NCBI RefSeq assembly: GCF_002025205.1
Contig: NZ_CP019947.1
Span: 3,076,001-3,140,000, forward strand
DNA length: 64,000 nucleotides
Direction of reading: 5' to 3'
Source of the DNA: Pseudomonas sp. CC6-YY-74
GTDB taxonomy: Bacteria > Pseudomonadota > Gammaproteobacteria > Pseudomonadales > Pseudomonadaceae
Shown piece after piece: positions 48,056 to 58,264 of this stretch. A program made the translations under genes and the position numbers. The notes under the pieces are model-generated. The model had not been told where the DNA came from. It made no database searches and worked only from the letters and a program-made list of their open reading frames with translations. Position 1 is the stretch's first letter. Every line of letters starts with the position of its first letter.

Positions 48056-49145
48056 TGACTATGCCAATTAACCAAACGCTATTGGCCCGCGCCGGTGCCA
48101 GGCTCGGCCCGCAACTGTCGCTCGCCATCGGCCTGCTGGTGCTGGCCGGGCTGATAGCCCTGCCGCTGCTGCACCTGCTGCCGGCGGATAACGCCCTGCA
48201 CGTGTCGGCCTACAGCCTGACCCTGGTCGGCAAGATCCTCTGCTACGCCATAGTCGCGTTGGCGCTCGATCTGGTCTGGGGTTACGCCGGCCTGTTGTCG
48301 CTCGGCCATGGCCTGTTCTTCGCCCTGGGCGGCTACGCCATGGGCATGTACCTGTCGCGCGAAGCCGCAGGTACCGGCCTGCCGGCGTTCATGAGCTTTC
48401 TCGCCTGGACCGAGCTGCCCTGGTACTGGTACGGCACCTCGAATTTCCTCTGGGCGCTGTGTCTGGTGGTCCTGGCCCCGGCTTGCTGGCCCTGGTGTTC
48501 GGCTTCTTCGCCTTCCGCTCGCGGATCAAGGGCGTGTACTTCTCGATCATGACCCAGGCACTGACCTTCGCCGGCATGTTGCTGTTCTTTCGTAACGAAA
48601 CCGGTTTCGGCGGCAACAACGGCTTTACCAACTTCAAGACCATCCTCGGTTTCGACATCACCGCGACCCACACCCGCGCCGTGCTGTTTCTCGCCACCGT
48701 GACCCTGCTGGTGGCCAGCCTGTGCCTCGGTTGGCGGCTGGCACGCAGCAAGTTCGGCCGGGTGCTGACGGCGCTACGCGATGCCGAGAACCGCCTGATG
48801 TTCTGCGGCTACGACCCGCGCGGCTACAAGCTGTTCATCTGGGTCCTCAGCGCGGTGCTCTGTGGCCTGGCCGGCGCGCTCTATGTGCCGCAGGTGGGCA
48901 TCATCAACCCCAGCGAAATGTCGCCGACCAACTCCATCGAGGCCGCCGTCTGGGTCGCCCTCGGCGGGCGCGGCACGCTGATCGGCCCGCTGCTCGGCGC
49001 CGGCCTGGTCAACGGCATGAAGAGCTGGTTCACCGTGGCCTTCCCGGAGTACTGGCTGTTCGCATTGGGCCTGCTGTTTATCGTCGTCACCCTGTTCCTG
49101 CCCAAGGGCGTGATCGGCCTGCTACGCAAGAGAGGCGAACAATGA
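48055..49145 (+). CDS. urtC: Urea ABC transporter, permease UrtC, frameshifted as sequenced
   Basis: LivM-type permease, the partner of UrtB, with about eight to ten helices; WGYAGLLSLGHGLFFALGGYAMGMYL is the hallmark. The first 141 codons are normal up to CLVVLAP. Then a C is missing from the run at 48476-48479: adding one restores PGLLALVFGFFAFRSRIKGVYFSIM and joins the frame running to 49145. The repaired protein has 363 residues, near the family length. As written, the upstream frame ends at 48552. The gene overlaps urtD by four bases (ATGA). A sequencing error is likely. Confidence 0.92.
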
Positions 49146-49993
49146 AAGCCGTGCCCATTGCCGAATTTATGCTCGAACCCGCCTTTGATCCCGCCGGCAG
49201 CGGCCGCGATGCCATCGGCGCCAGCACAGCCGCCGGTCAGGGCCTGAATATTCGCCACGGCACCATCCTGACCCTGGAAGATATCAACGTCAGCTTCGAT
49301 GGCTTCAAGGCCCTGAGTAACCTGTGCCTGTATATCGGCGTCGGTGAATTGCGTTGCATCATCGGCCCCAATGGCGCTGGCAAGACCACCATGATGGACG
49401 TGATCACCGGCAAGACCCGCCCGGACAGCGGCGTCGCCTACTTCGGCGAAACCCTCGACCTGACCCAGATGAGCGAAGTCGAGATTGCCCAGGCCGGCAT
49501 CGGCCGCAAGTTCCAGAAGCCCACGGTATTCGAGGCCCTCAGCGTGTTCGAAAACCTCGAACTGGCGCAGAAGACCAGCAAGACGGTATGGGCCAGCCTG
49601 CGCGCCACACTCAGCGGCGAACAGAAGGACCGAATCGATGAAGTGCTGCAGACGATCAAGCTCGACAGCTCGCGCTTGCGCCCGGCCGGCTTGTTGTCGC
49701 ACGGCCAGAAGCAGTTTCTCGAGATCGGCATGCTCTTGGTGCAGGACCCGCAACTGTTGCTGCTCGACGAGCCGGTGGCGGGCATGACCGACGCCGAGAC
49801 CGAGTTCACCGCCGAGCTGTTCAAGTCGCTGGCGCGCAAGCACTCGCTGATGGTGGTCGAACACGACATGGGCTTCGTCGGCAGCATCGCCGACCACGTC
49901 ACCGTGCTGCACCAGGGCAGCGTGCTGGCCGAAGGCTCGCTGGACAAGGTCCAGGCCGATGAGCGGGTGATCGAGGTCTATCTGGGCCGCTAA
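49142..49993 (+). CDS. urtD: Urea ABC transporter, ATP-binding protein UrtD
   Basis: A 283-residue ATPase. Walker A is GPNGAGKTT, the LivG-like signature is LLSHGQKQFLEIGM, and Walker B is LLLLDEPVAGM. The ATG at 49142 overlaps the urtC stop; the open frame upstream lies over urtC. About 40 residues precede the ATPase core, longer than most LivG proteins and normal for UrtD. It energises urea import with UrtE. Confidence 0.95.
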   Translation: MKAVPIAEFMLEPAFDPAGSGRDAIGASTAAGQGLNIRHGTILTLEDINVSFDGFKALSNLCLYIGVGELRCIIGPNGAGKTTMMDVITGKTRPDSGVAYFGETLDLTQMSEVEIAQAGIGRKFQKPTVFEALSVFENLELAQKTSKTVWASLRATLSGEQKDRIDEVLQTIKLDSSRLRPAGLLSHGQKQFLEIGMLLVQDPQLLLLDEPVAGMTDAETEFTAELFKSLARKHSLMVVEHDMGFVGSIADHVTVLHQGSVLAEGSLDKVQADERVIEVYLGR

Positions 49994-50005
49994 TGCATAC
50001 CTGTA

Positions 50006-50063
50006 GGAGGGGCTTTAGCCGCGAGCTCTTAAAGATCAAAAGCGTCGCGGCTAAAGCCCCTCC
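50006..50063. repeat. Perfect 19-bp-stem palindrome between urtD and urtE
   Basis: GGAGGGGCTTTAGCCGCGA (50006-50024) pairs perfectly with its inverse at 50045-50063. A relative with an interrupted right arm lies between ureB and ureC. In an operon mRNA it would make a strong hairpin, able to change the ratio of UrtE to the upstream subunits. Confidence 0.85.
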
Positions 50064-50089
50064 CACCGAACGAATTGAAGGACATCGAC

Positions 50090-50788
50090 ATGCTGCAAGT
50101 CCAACAACTGCATCAATACTACGGCGGCAGCCATATCCTGCGTGGCCTGTCGTTCGAGGCCCAGGTCGGCGAAGTCACCTGCCTGCTCGGCCGAAACGGC
50201 GTGGGCAAGACCACCCTGCTGAAATGCCTGATGGGCCTGTTGCCGGCCAAACAAGGCGCGGTGAACTGGGAAGGCCAGCCGATTACCACGTTCAAGCCGC
50301 ACCAGCGTGTACATGCCGGCATCGCCTACGTGCCCCAGGGCCGGGAAATTTTCGGCCGCCTGACGGTGGAAGAAAACCTGTTGATCGGCCTGTCGCGTTT
50401 TCCCGGCAGCCAGGCCAAGGTCGTCCCGGCATCTATCTACGAGCTGTTCCCGGTATTGCAAGAGATGAAACAACGCCGGGGCGGCGACCTGTCCGGCGGC
50501 CAGCAGCAACAGCTGGCCATCGGCCGCGCCCTGGCGAGCAAGCCGCGCTTGCTGATCCTCGACGAACCCACCGAAGGCATCCAGCCGTCGGTGATCAAGG
50601 AAATCGGTGTGGTGATCAAGACGCTCGCCGAACGCGGCGACATGGCGATTCTGCTGGTCGAGCAGTTCTATGACTTTGCCGCCGAACTGGCCGACCAATA
50701 CCTGGTCATGAGCCGCGGTGAGATCGTCCAGCAAGGCCGTGGTCAGGCCATGCAAGCCGACGGCGTGCGCGGGCTGGTGACGATTTGA
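50090..50788 (+). CDS. urtE: Urea ABC transporter, ATP-binding protein UrtE
   Basis: A 232-residue LivF-type ATPase started at the ATG at 50090 (AAGGA upstream); an in-frame TTG at 50075 is weaker. Walker A is GRNGVGKTT, the signature is DLSGGQQQQLAIGRAL, and Walker B is LLILDEPTEGI. It works with UrtD to drive urea import. The urease genes begin about 80 bp downstream. Confidence 0.95.
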   Translation: MLQVQQLHQYYGGSHILRGLSFEAQVGEVTCLLGRNGVGKTTLLKCLMGLLPAKQGAVNWEGQPITTFKPHQRVHAGIAYVPQGREIFGRLTVEENLLIGLSRFPGSQAKVVPASIYELFPVLQEMKQRRGGDLSGGQQQQLAIGRALASKPRLLILDEPTEGIQPSVIKEIGVVIKTLAERGDMAILLVEQFYDFAAELADQYLVMSRGEIVQQGRGQAMQADGVRGLVTI

Positions 50789-50867
50789 GTTTTCCCGTAG
50801 CTTGGCTCGCGCGGCGCTCCGCTGCGCGCAGCGATAGCCATCAACCAGAGCAGCACGAAAAAAAACC

Positions 50868-51707
50868 ATGAACGCACCTGCCCCCACCGCCCTGTTCACC
50901 CCCAGTTGGCACGCCGAGCTGGAGCTGGGCTATGGCCGCGACGGCGACTGTACGCGGCCGACCCTGCGCCGCCACACAGGCCCGCTGCGGGTGCAGAAGC
51001 ACCTGTACGCCGAAGGTCCGCAAGTCTGCCAGCACATCATCGTCCACCCGCCCGGCGGCATCGCCGGTGGCGATCGCCTGGACATCAGCGCCAGTGTCGG
51101 CAGCGGCGCCTGGGCGCAACTGACCAGCCCCGGCGCCGCCAAGTGGTACCGCGCCGCCGGCCCGGCCTATCAACGCCTCAAGTTGCGCGTCGAAGCCGGC
51201 GCCACCCTGGAATGGCTGCCCCAGGAAACCATCGTCTACGCCGGCGCCCAGGCCGAGTTGCACGGCGAGATCGAACTGCTCGGCGATGCCAAGCTGCTGT
51301 ACTGGGACATGGTCGCCCTCGGCCGCCCGGCCAGTGGCGAGCGCTTCGATACCGGGCATTTCCAAGCGCAGCTGAATATCCGCCGCGACGGCCTGCTGCT
51401 CTGGCACGAACGCCAGCGCATCGAAGGCAGCGACGGCCTGCTCGACTCGCCCATCGGCCTGAACGGCAAACCGGTGTTTGCCACCCTGCTGATCAGTGGT
51501 GAAATCGACGCCGAGTTGCTCGAACGCTGCCGTAATCTGACCACCCGCGTACGCGGCGACCTGAGCCAATTACCCGGCCTGCTGGTGGCCCGCTGCCTGG
51601 CCGATGAGGCGCTGCATGCCCGCGCCTGGCTGATCGACCTGTGGCGCCTGCTGCGCCCTGAATTGCTCGGGCGCGACGCCGTACCCCCACGAATTTGGAG
51701 CACCTGA
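50868..51707 (+). CDS. ureD: Urease accessory protein UreD (UreH)
   Basis: A 279-residue accessory protein needed to build the nickel centre of urease; it binds apo-urease and recruits UreF/UreG. The motifs [12 protein letters not shown] and [11 protein letters not shown] are typical. It leads the urease block. ureE, ureF and ureG are not in the window, so they must be elsewhere, as in P. aeruginosa. ureA starts 3 bp after its stop. Confidence 0.94.
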   Translation: MNAPAPTALFTPSWHAELELGYGRDGDCTRPTLRRHTGPLRVQKHLYAEGPQVCQHIIVHPPGGIAGGDRLDISASVGSGAWAQLTSPGAAKWYRAAGPAYQRLKLRVEAGATLEWLPQETIVYAGAQAELHGEIELLGDAKLLYWDMVALGRPASGERFDTGHFQAQLNIRRDGLLLWHERQRIEGSDGLLDSPIGLNGKPVFATLLISGEIDAELLERCRNLTTRVRGDLSQLPGLLVARCLADEALHARAWLIDLWRLLRPELLGRDAVPPRIWST

Positions 51708-51710
51708 CTG

Positions 51711-52013
51711 ATGGACCTGACGCCTCGCGAAAAAGATAAACTGCTGATTTTCACTGCCGGCCTGGTAGCCGAACGCCGCCTCGCCCGTGGGGTGAAACTC
51801 AACTACCCGGAAGCCATGGCCTATATCTCCGCCGCCCTGCTGGAAGGCGCCCGCGACGGCCGCACCGTGGCCGAGTTGATGCACGTCGGCACCACCCTGC
51901 TGACCCGCGATCAGGTGATGGAAGGCATCCCGGAGATGATCCCGGAGATCCAGGTCGAAGCCACGTTTCCCGACGGCACCAAGCTGGTTACCGTCCACCA
52001 GCCGATCGCCTGA
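51711..52013 (+). CDS. ureA: Urease gamma subunit
   Basis: A 100-residue structural subunit of urease. [23 protein letters not shown] at the start and [32 protein letters not shown] at the end are conserved across the family. GGAG precedes the ATG. An acetyltransferase gene follows before ureB, as also in other Pseudomonas. Confidence 0.97.
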   Translation: MDLTPREKDKLLIFTAGLVAERRLARGVKLNYPEAMAYISAALLEGARDGRTVAELMHVGTTLLTRDQVMEGIPEMIPEIQVEATFPDGTKLVTVHQPIA

Positions 52014-52054
52014 CCCTGCTCACCACGACCTCGAATGGACTCCAGGAACATCCC

Positions 52055-52549
52055 ATGACGATTGAAGACGCCACCGCCACCGACCTGCCCGCCATCCTGG
52101 CCATCTACAACGATGCGGTCGAACACACCACGGCGATCTGGAACGAAACCCTGGTGGACCTGGACAATCGGCAAACCTGGCTGGCCGAACGCAATGCCGC
52201 CGGCTTCCCGGTGCTGGTGGCCCACGATGCTGCCGGCGAGGTGCTGGGTTACGCCAGCTACGGCACCTGGCGCAGCATCGAGGGCTTTCGCCACACCGTC
52301 GAACACTCGCTGTATGTGCGCAGCGACCAACGCGGCCAGGGCCTCGGTCCCCTGCTGATGCAGGCGCTGATCGATCGGGCCAAAGCGGCTGGGCTGCACG
52401 TCATGGTCGCGGCCATCGAGGCGCAAAACAGTGCATCGATCCGCCTGCATGAGCGCCTCGGCTTCACCATCAGCGGGCAAATGTCCCAGGTCGGACGCAA
52501 GTTCGACCGCTGGCTCGACCTGACCTTTATGCAATTGATCCTGGAGTGA
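52055..52549 (+). CDS. GNAT family N-acetyltransferase
   Basis: A 164-residue acetyltransferase of the phosphinothricin/methionine-sulfoximine (PAT/MddA) type. The acetyl-CoA segment is [20 protein letters not shown] (motif Q/R-x-x-G-x-G/A), and [13 protein letters not shown] is the conserved motif B. It lies inside the urease operon between ureA and ureB. Relatives acetylate methionine sulfoximine-like inhibitors of glutamine synthetase, which would fit a nitrogen operon; this is inference from the family and position. Confidence 0.88.
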   Translation: MTIEDATATDLPAILAIYNDAVEHTTAIWNETLVDLDNRQTWLAERNAAGFPVLVAHDAAGEVLGYASYGTWRSIEGFRHTVEHSLYVRSDQRGQGLGPLLMQALIDRAKAAGLHVMVAAIEAQNSASIRLHERLGFTISGQMSQVGRKFDRWLDLTFMQLILE

Positions 52550-52556
52550 TAAACCA

Positions 52557-52865
52557 ATGATTCCCGGCGAATACCAGATCCAGGACGGTGAGATCGAACT
52601 CAACGTCGGCCGCCGCACCCTGACGTTGAGCGTGGCCAACAGCGGCGACCGGCCAATCCAGATTGGCTCGCACTACCACTTCTTCGAAACCAACGATGCG
52701 CTGACGTTTGATCGGCCTGTAACACGGGGTATGCGTCTGAATATTCCCGCAGGCACGGCGGTGCGCTTCGAGCCAGGGCAGAGTCGCGACGTGGAGCTGG
52801 TGGACCTCGCCGGTGACCGCCGGGTGTTCGGCTTTGCTGGGCGGGTGATGGGCGACTTGGATTAA
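52557..52865 (+). CDS. ureB: Urease beta subunit
   Basis: A 102-residue structural subunit. The start [19 protein letters not shown] and the blocks [13 protein letters not shown] and [18 protein letters not shown] are family hallmarks. It follows the acetyltransferase gene by 7 bp and has GGAG upstream. A palindromic repeat then separates it from ureC. Confidence 0.97.
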   Translation: MIPGEYQIQDGEIELNVGRRTLTLSVANSGDRPIQIGSHYHFFETNDALTFDRPVTRGMRLNIPAGTAVRFEPGQSRDVELVDLAGDRRVFGFAGRVMGDLD

Positions 52866-52883
52866 ACGCACGTATAGAGGGCC

Positions 52884-52956
52884 TGTGGGAGGGGCTTTAG
52901 CCGCGACGCCAACGTATCGCAGCTAAAGCGGAGCGCCACCCGGCCCCTCCCACAGC
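52884..52956. repeat. Interrupted palindrome between ureB and ureC
   Basis: CTGTGGGAGGGGCTTTAGCC with its inverse TCGCAGCTAAAGC..CCCCTCCCACAG; the right arm is split by about 14 bp (GAGCGCCACCCGG). It belongs to the same family as the perfect hairpin at 50006-50063. Confidence 0.75.
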
Positions 52957-52990
52957 ACTACAGCGAACACACTGTGTCAGGACTTTATTG

Positions 52991-54690
<1,700 letters not shown>

Positions 54691-54783
54691 GGGGCGACTG
54701 CTCGTTACCACGCGCCACGGGGCAGCGCTGGCGTTGGCCCTGGCGAGCGCCATACGGTCACCTGTGGCCATCGGCGCGACAGT

Positions 54784-55230
54784 TTAGGCTTCGGCTTTCT
54801 TGTGTGCTTCATAGGTACTGAGGTAGTCGCCGGACAGTTGCTCTTTCTGCGTCTCGCTGAGCAGCTTGCCGGCCATCTGGAAGAACTTCTGTTCCTCCTC
54901 ATGCAGATGGTGGTGCACCTTTTCCGCCAGCTTCTTGGCTTGCACCAACCAGCTCGGGCTGCTGGGGTCGGTGTCCTCGAGCTCTTCCACCATCTCGTCC
55001 ATCTGGTGATGCTCGGCAATCGCATGGCGCGAGAGGTCGACGCCGAGATCCTCCTGCATCAGTGGAATATAGAAGTGCCGCTCCTCGGCAACCGAGTGCG
55101 CCGCCAACTCCGACTTCAGCAGAGTAAACAGCGCCTGGCGCGCTGAGGTATCGCCACTGGTGTCGATCAGTTTTGTCGACAGCTCACGCTGCGTCTGGTG
55201 GCTCAAGCGCAAAGCTTCAAAAATATTCAT
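54784..55230 (-). CDS. Hemerythrin HHE domain protein
   Basis: A 148-residue four-helix protein. Candidate iron-binding residues are HSVAEERHFYIP, IAEHHQMDEM and HHHLHEEEQKFF, as in HHE-type hemerythrins that bind oxygen, iron or NO. The start has an excellent ribosome-binding site (AAGGAGGAGG). It is convergent with ureC and stands alone. The role is unknown; oxygen or nitrosative stress is a family-based guess. Confidence 0.9.
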   Translation of the reverse strand: MNIFEALRLSHQTQRELSTKLIDTSGDTSARQALFTLLKSELAAHSVAEERHFYIPLMQEDLGVDLSRHAIAEHHQMDEMVEELEDTDPSSPSWLVQAKKLAEKVHHHLHEEEQKFFQMAGKLLSETQKEQLSGDYLSTYEAHKKAEA

Positions 55231-55435
55231 GGAGTAAACCTCCTCCTTGGCAATAAATGGTGTGAGTCATGTGACCCGCCCAGACTGGCGAAGTGCCCAC
55301 TTCGATGAATCGAACACGAAAACCCAGATCGCAGGCTGGTTTTCAATGCACTGATTCCATTTTGGTATCGCAGCCGCTAAATTGCTCGCCCCTGAGAAAT
55401 GACGCTCAGGATCGCAACCCTATGGAGTAAGACCT

Positions 55436-55771
55436 TTGAACTACGCTAGCAAAATCATCGCCACCCTATTGTTCGCCCTGGCCATCACCGGCTGCACAGG
55501 CACGCCGATGAAAACCCAGAATCTGGACAACCAGCAATACACCGTAATCGGTCACAGCCAGGCGAGCGCTACCGGCTTATTGCTGTTCGGCCTGATCCCC
55601 ATCCAGCAGAACAACCGCTTCGTCCGCGCGCAGAACGCAGCCATCAAGGCCAAGGGCGGCGATGCGCTGATCAATACTCAGATTCAGGAAAACTGGTTCT
55701 GGGCCTGGGTACTGACCGGTTATACCACCACCGTTTCCGGCGACGTGGTCAAGCTCAGCAGCGTTCAGTAA
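55436..55771 (+). CDS. Small lipoprotein
   Basis: A 111-residue protein with an N-terminal lipoprotein signal (lipobox AITGC, Cys at residue 20). It appears to start at a TTG, with GGAG eight bases before; no ATG lies upstream in frame and the next Met (residue 25) is after the lipobox. The rest is a compact domain (GLLLFGLIPIQQNNRFVRAQNAAIKAKGGDALINTQ) that I do not firmly place; it is reminiscent of small outer-membrane lipoproteins of the TRL type. Confidence 0.72.
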   Translation: MNYASKIIATLLFALAITGCTGTPMKTQNLDNQQYTVIGHSQASATGLLLFGLIPIQQNNRFVRAQNAAIKAKGGDALINTQIQENWFWAWVLTGYTTTVSGDVVKLSSVQ

Positions 55772-55781
55772 GCGACTCTGG

Positions 55782-55809
55782 CCAGACCGTCTCCCAGCAG
55801 CCGGTCTGG
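55782..55809 (+). terminator. Possible terminator after the lipoprotein gene
   Basis: CCAGACCG and CGGTCTGG form a perfect 8-bp stem 10 bp after the stop codon, with a loop of 12 bases and TAGCCTTTC following. Confidence 0.45.
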
Positions 55810-55897
55810 TAGCCTTTCAGCACCGCGAGCTATCGCAGCCTCTACCCTGACGTACAGCCTCCGCCTGCAGTCCGCTCAGGGTTACCTGGCGCAGCCA

Positions 55898-55923
55898 TGT
55901 AGGGCGGGTGCAACCCGCCACCT
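55898..55923. repeat. REP element, left copy flanking the RAYT gene
   Basis: A 26-bp element containing the palindrome GGCGGGTGCAACCCGCC, identical in inverse orientation to 56496-56521. It ends on the stop codon of the transposase gene. A further relative lies at 62270-62286. Confidence 0.88.
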
Positions 55924-56468
55924 CACTCACCGACGACAAGCGCGTCCGTCGCCGGTGCGCCACCCCAGTCCAACGGATAGACGCCCGGCCCGACCCAGCG
56001 ATGAAAGGATGACCAGGGCCAATCCTGCACTCGCTTGAGCAAACCATGCTTGATCGGGTTGCCGTGCAGGTAAGCGAAATGCCGGGCGAAGTCCGCCTCA
56101 TCGCCAATCAGGTGTTCCCAGAAACGCTGCTGCCAAAGGGTGCCTTGACCCTTGCCGGCACGGCGATTGGTCATCCGGTCAACACGGTTGTAGCGATCGC
56201 CACAAGCATGGGTGACATGCCGCTTGAGCAGACGCCAACGGTTGGAGAAATCGGCATGGCCTGGAGGCAAGGTCCAGATCCTATGCAGATGATCGGGCAA
56301 TAGAACCCAGGCATCGATACGCAACGGTTGGGTTGAGCGTACGACCTCGATGGCCTCGCGCAGCGCTTGACGAATATCGCGACGGGTCAGGATCGGTTGG
56401 CGGCGTGCCGTTACCAGGGTGAAGAAGTAACTGCCGCCGGGTACGCTGGCTCGACGGTAGTCAGGCAT
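55923..56468 (-). CDS. REP-associated tyrosine transposase (RAYT)
   Basis: A 181-residue Y1/HUH transposase. The HUH motif is DHLHRIW and the catalytic tyrosine is probably in FAYLHGNPIKHGLL; these are the RAYT versions of IS200/IS605 transposases, which are domesticated and spread REP sequences. AAGGA lies upstream of the ATG at 56468. The gene is bracketed by perfectly inverted REP copies, so it is a complete REPtron-like unit. Adjacent genes on both sides are unrelated housekeeping genes. Confidence 0.9.
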   Translation of the reverse strand: MPDYRRASVPGGSYFFTLVTARRQPILTRRDIRQALREAIEVVRSTQPLRIDAWVLLPDHLHRIWTLPPGHADFSNRWRLLKRHVTHACGDRYNRVDRMTNRRAGKGQGTLWQQRFWEHLIGDEADFARHFAYLHGNPIKHGLLKRVQDWPWSSFHRWVGPGVYPLDWGGAPATDALVVGE

Positions 56469-56495
56469 GGCAACGTCCTTGTCGCGCTAAATCGC

Positions 56496-56521
56496 AGGTG
56501 GCGGGTTGCACCCGCCCTACA
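56496..56521. repeat. REP element, right copy flanking the RAYT gene
   Basis: Exact inverse of the 26 bp at 55898-55923. It lies just before the start of the RAYT gene and two bases before the stop codon of the DksA-like gene. Confidence 0.88.
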
Positions 56522-56523
56522 GG

Positions 56524-56790
56524 TTAGCGCAGCTGGCTGTCCTTGCTGCCGCGACGGTTATAACCGCCGCCCGCCTTCTGCTGCTTATCCAGTTCGGACT
56601 GACAGGCCACGCACAGGCGCACGCCCCTGATCGCTTCGCGGCGCGCCAGCGGAATCGGCGCAGCGCATTCCTCACAGTGCTCCAGGCTCTCGCCGGTCGG
56701 CAACTGGCTGCGGGCGCGAGCAATGGCGTCCTCTATGCTGCTGTCGATCTGTTCTTGCACCGCACCGTCATTTGCCCAACCACTAGCCAT
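56524..56790 (-). CDS. DksA/TraR C4-type zinc-finger protein
   Basis: An 88-residue protein with start at 56790 (GGGAGG upstream). The zinc finger is CEEC..CVAC; the PIPLARREAI segment between is the DksA/TraR signature (compare E. coli YbiI). It has no long N-terminal coiled coil, so it is a short member. Short DksA-like proteins can act on RNA polymerase, but that activity is not shown here. Confidence 0.87.
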   Translation of the reverse strand: MASGWANDGAVQEQIDSSIEDAIARARSQLPTGESLEHCEECAAPIPLARREAIRGVRLCVACQSELDKQQKAGGGYNRRGSKDSQLR

Positions 56791-56811
56791 TGCAACCTCC
56801 CGGCGTGGCAC

Positions 56812-57105
56812 GCCTCGTCATTCACTATTCAGTTTCGCGTAGCGTCCCGGCATGCAGGTGCAGCGTCATCCGCCCTGCGCTGGGCGCGAAAGCCATAACG
56901 CCACTCGCGCGAACCGTTCACAAGCAGACGCAAAGCCCATTTAACCTTTCGATATAAAAGGCGTTATGCCAATAACGCTTCGCACGGAGCTTAAACGCGA
57001 CCGCTATGGGTGATTCTAGCCCGCGCCAGCGGGTCTTCCTGCCATCGCCGCTGTCACCGTGCGCACCGACTGCGAAGGCCGCGCTCCCGAGCGATCAAGC
57101 GATTT
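56812..57105. other. Gene-free spacer with a small palindrome
   Basis: Roughly 300 bp without a protein-like frame. The one structured item is GCGTTATGCCAATAACGC (56961-56978, 7-bp arms), in an AT-rich stretch. No tRNA or known repeat recognised. Confidence 0.45.
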
Positions 57106-57430
57106 GCTCCAATGCGGCTACGCGGCTTCACATCGCAGTGTGGGCTGACCGGCCGCCTGGAGGAAGCCATCCATGACGGCCGGTATCCGTCCTATAGCGA
57201 GCACAGCGTCGGCGAACTACTGCGCCAGCGGATCTATCAGAGCGCCTGCGACCGGCGATGACGCCAGCAACCCGCAGCGCCGCACGCAGCCCAAACGCTG
57301 GCCACCCAGCGCACGAGCAAAAACGGCTGCCTGCTGATAATTCGAGCAGACTGCCTTGCTCATGAAACATCCGGGCTAGAGCGTCTTGCAGGCCCCTGGC
57401 CAGCTCTTCCAGCACTATCATGCGCAGCTT
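57106..57430 (+). pseudogene. Remnant of an IS1380-like transposase
   Basis: The frame translating to CGLTGRLEEAIHDGRY and HSVGELLRQRIYQSACDRR (about 57135-57261) resembles the N-terminal part of IS1380-family transposases (LGLTARLA..HSLADLLRQRIYQIACGYED). A stop follows at once; similar pieces appear in other frames afterwards (GDDASN, LATQRT). No terminal repeats or complete gene were found, so it is a decayed fragment. Identification is by memory of the family. Confidence 0.5.
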
Positions 57431-57447
57431 TTTGCCTAGAGTCCTCC

Positions 57448-58173
57448 ATGCCGCGCCTGATCGCCCTGCTCTGCCTGCTGTTTGCCGTCTCCATCCACGC
57501 CGACGCCCCGCACAACTTCGCCGCCGCCAAGAAAATTGCCTGGCAGCTCTACGCCGACCGACAAAGCACCTTCTATTGCGGCTGCGCCTACCAAGGCAAG
57601 CGCGTCGACCTGGCCAGTTGCGGCTATAAGGTGCGCAAGCAACAACGCCGCGCGCAGCGCCTGGAATGGGAGCACGTGGTGCCGGCCTGGGTGATCGGTC
57701 ACCAGCGCCAGTGCTGGCAGCACGGCGGACGCAAGAACTGCACGCGCAGCGACCCGGTGTTCAAGGCCGCCGAAGCCGACCTGCACAACCTGGTGCCGAG
57801 CATCGGCGAAGTGAATGGCGACCGCTCCAACTACGCCCTCGGCATGCTCAGCGACAAACCGCAGCAGTACGGCGCCTGCCCCATGGTGGTCAACTTCAAG
57901 CAGAAAACCGCCATGCCACCCGAGCCGGCACGCGGCGCCTCGGCGCGCATCTACCTGTACATGGCCGACCACTACAAGCTGCGCCTGTCCAAGCTTGACC
58001 GGCGCACCTACGAAGCCTGGAACCGCCAATACCCGATCAGCGAGTGGGAGCGCTGGCGCAACCAGAAAGTCGGCTGCGTGATGGGCCACGGCAACCCCTA
58101 CATCGGCGCAGTCGACCCGGCCAACTGCAGCCCGCTGCGGCGCGCCGGCGAGCCACGCCGCAGCAGCGGCTGA
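57448..58173 (+). CDS. endA: Endonuclease I (EndA), periplasmic
   Basis: A 241-residue secreted DNase. A signal peptide (cleaved after IHA) is followed by the endonuclease I fold with its metal/active region LEWEHVVPAWVIG, LHNLVPSIGEVNGDRSNY, and several cysteines forming disulfides (FYCGCAYQG, CTRSD). It degrades double-stranded DNA in the periplasm and limits transformation. It starts 186 bp after the IS-like remnant. Confidence 0.93.
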   Translation: MPRLIALLCLLFAVSIHADAPHNFAAAKKIAWQLYADRQSTFYCGCAYQGKRVDLASCGYKVRKQQRRAQRLEWEHVVPAWVIGHQRQCWQHGGRKNCTRSDPVFKAAEADLHNLVPSIGEVNGDRSNYALGMLSDKPQQYGACPMVVNFKQKTAMPPEPARGASARIYLYMADHYKLRLSKLDRRTYEAWNRQYPISEWERWRNQKVGCVMGHGNPYIGAVDPANCSPLRRAGEPRRSSG

Positions 58174-58264
58174 CGGGACGCTTTTTGGCGGGATGCAGTT
58201 GCTTTAGGGAATGTGCTTGAACGCAGCGCTACCCATTACAACCGAACGCCGGGCCGCCTAAGCG

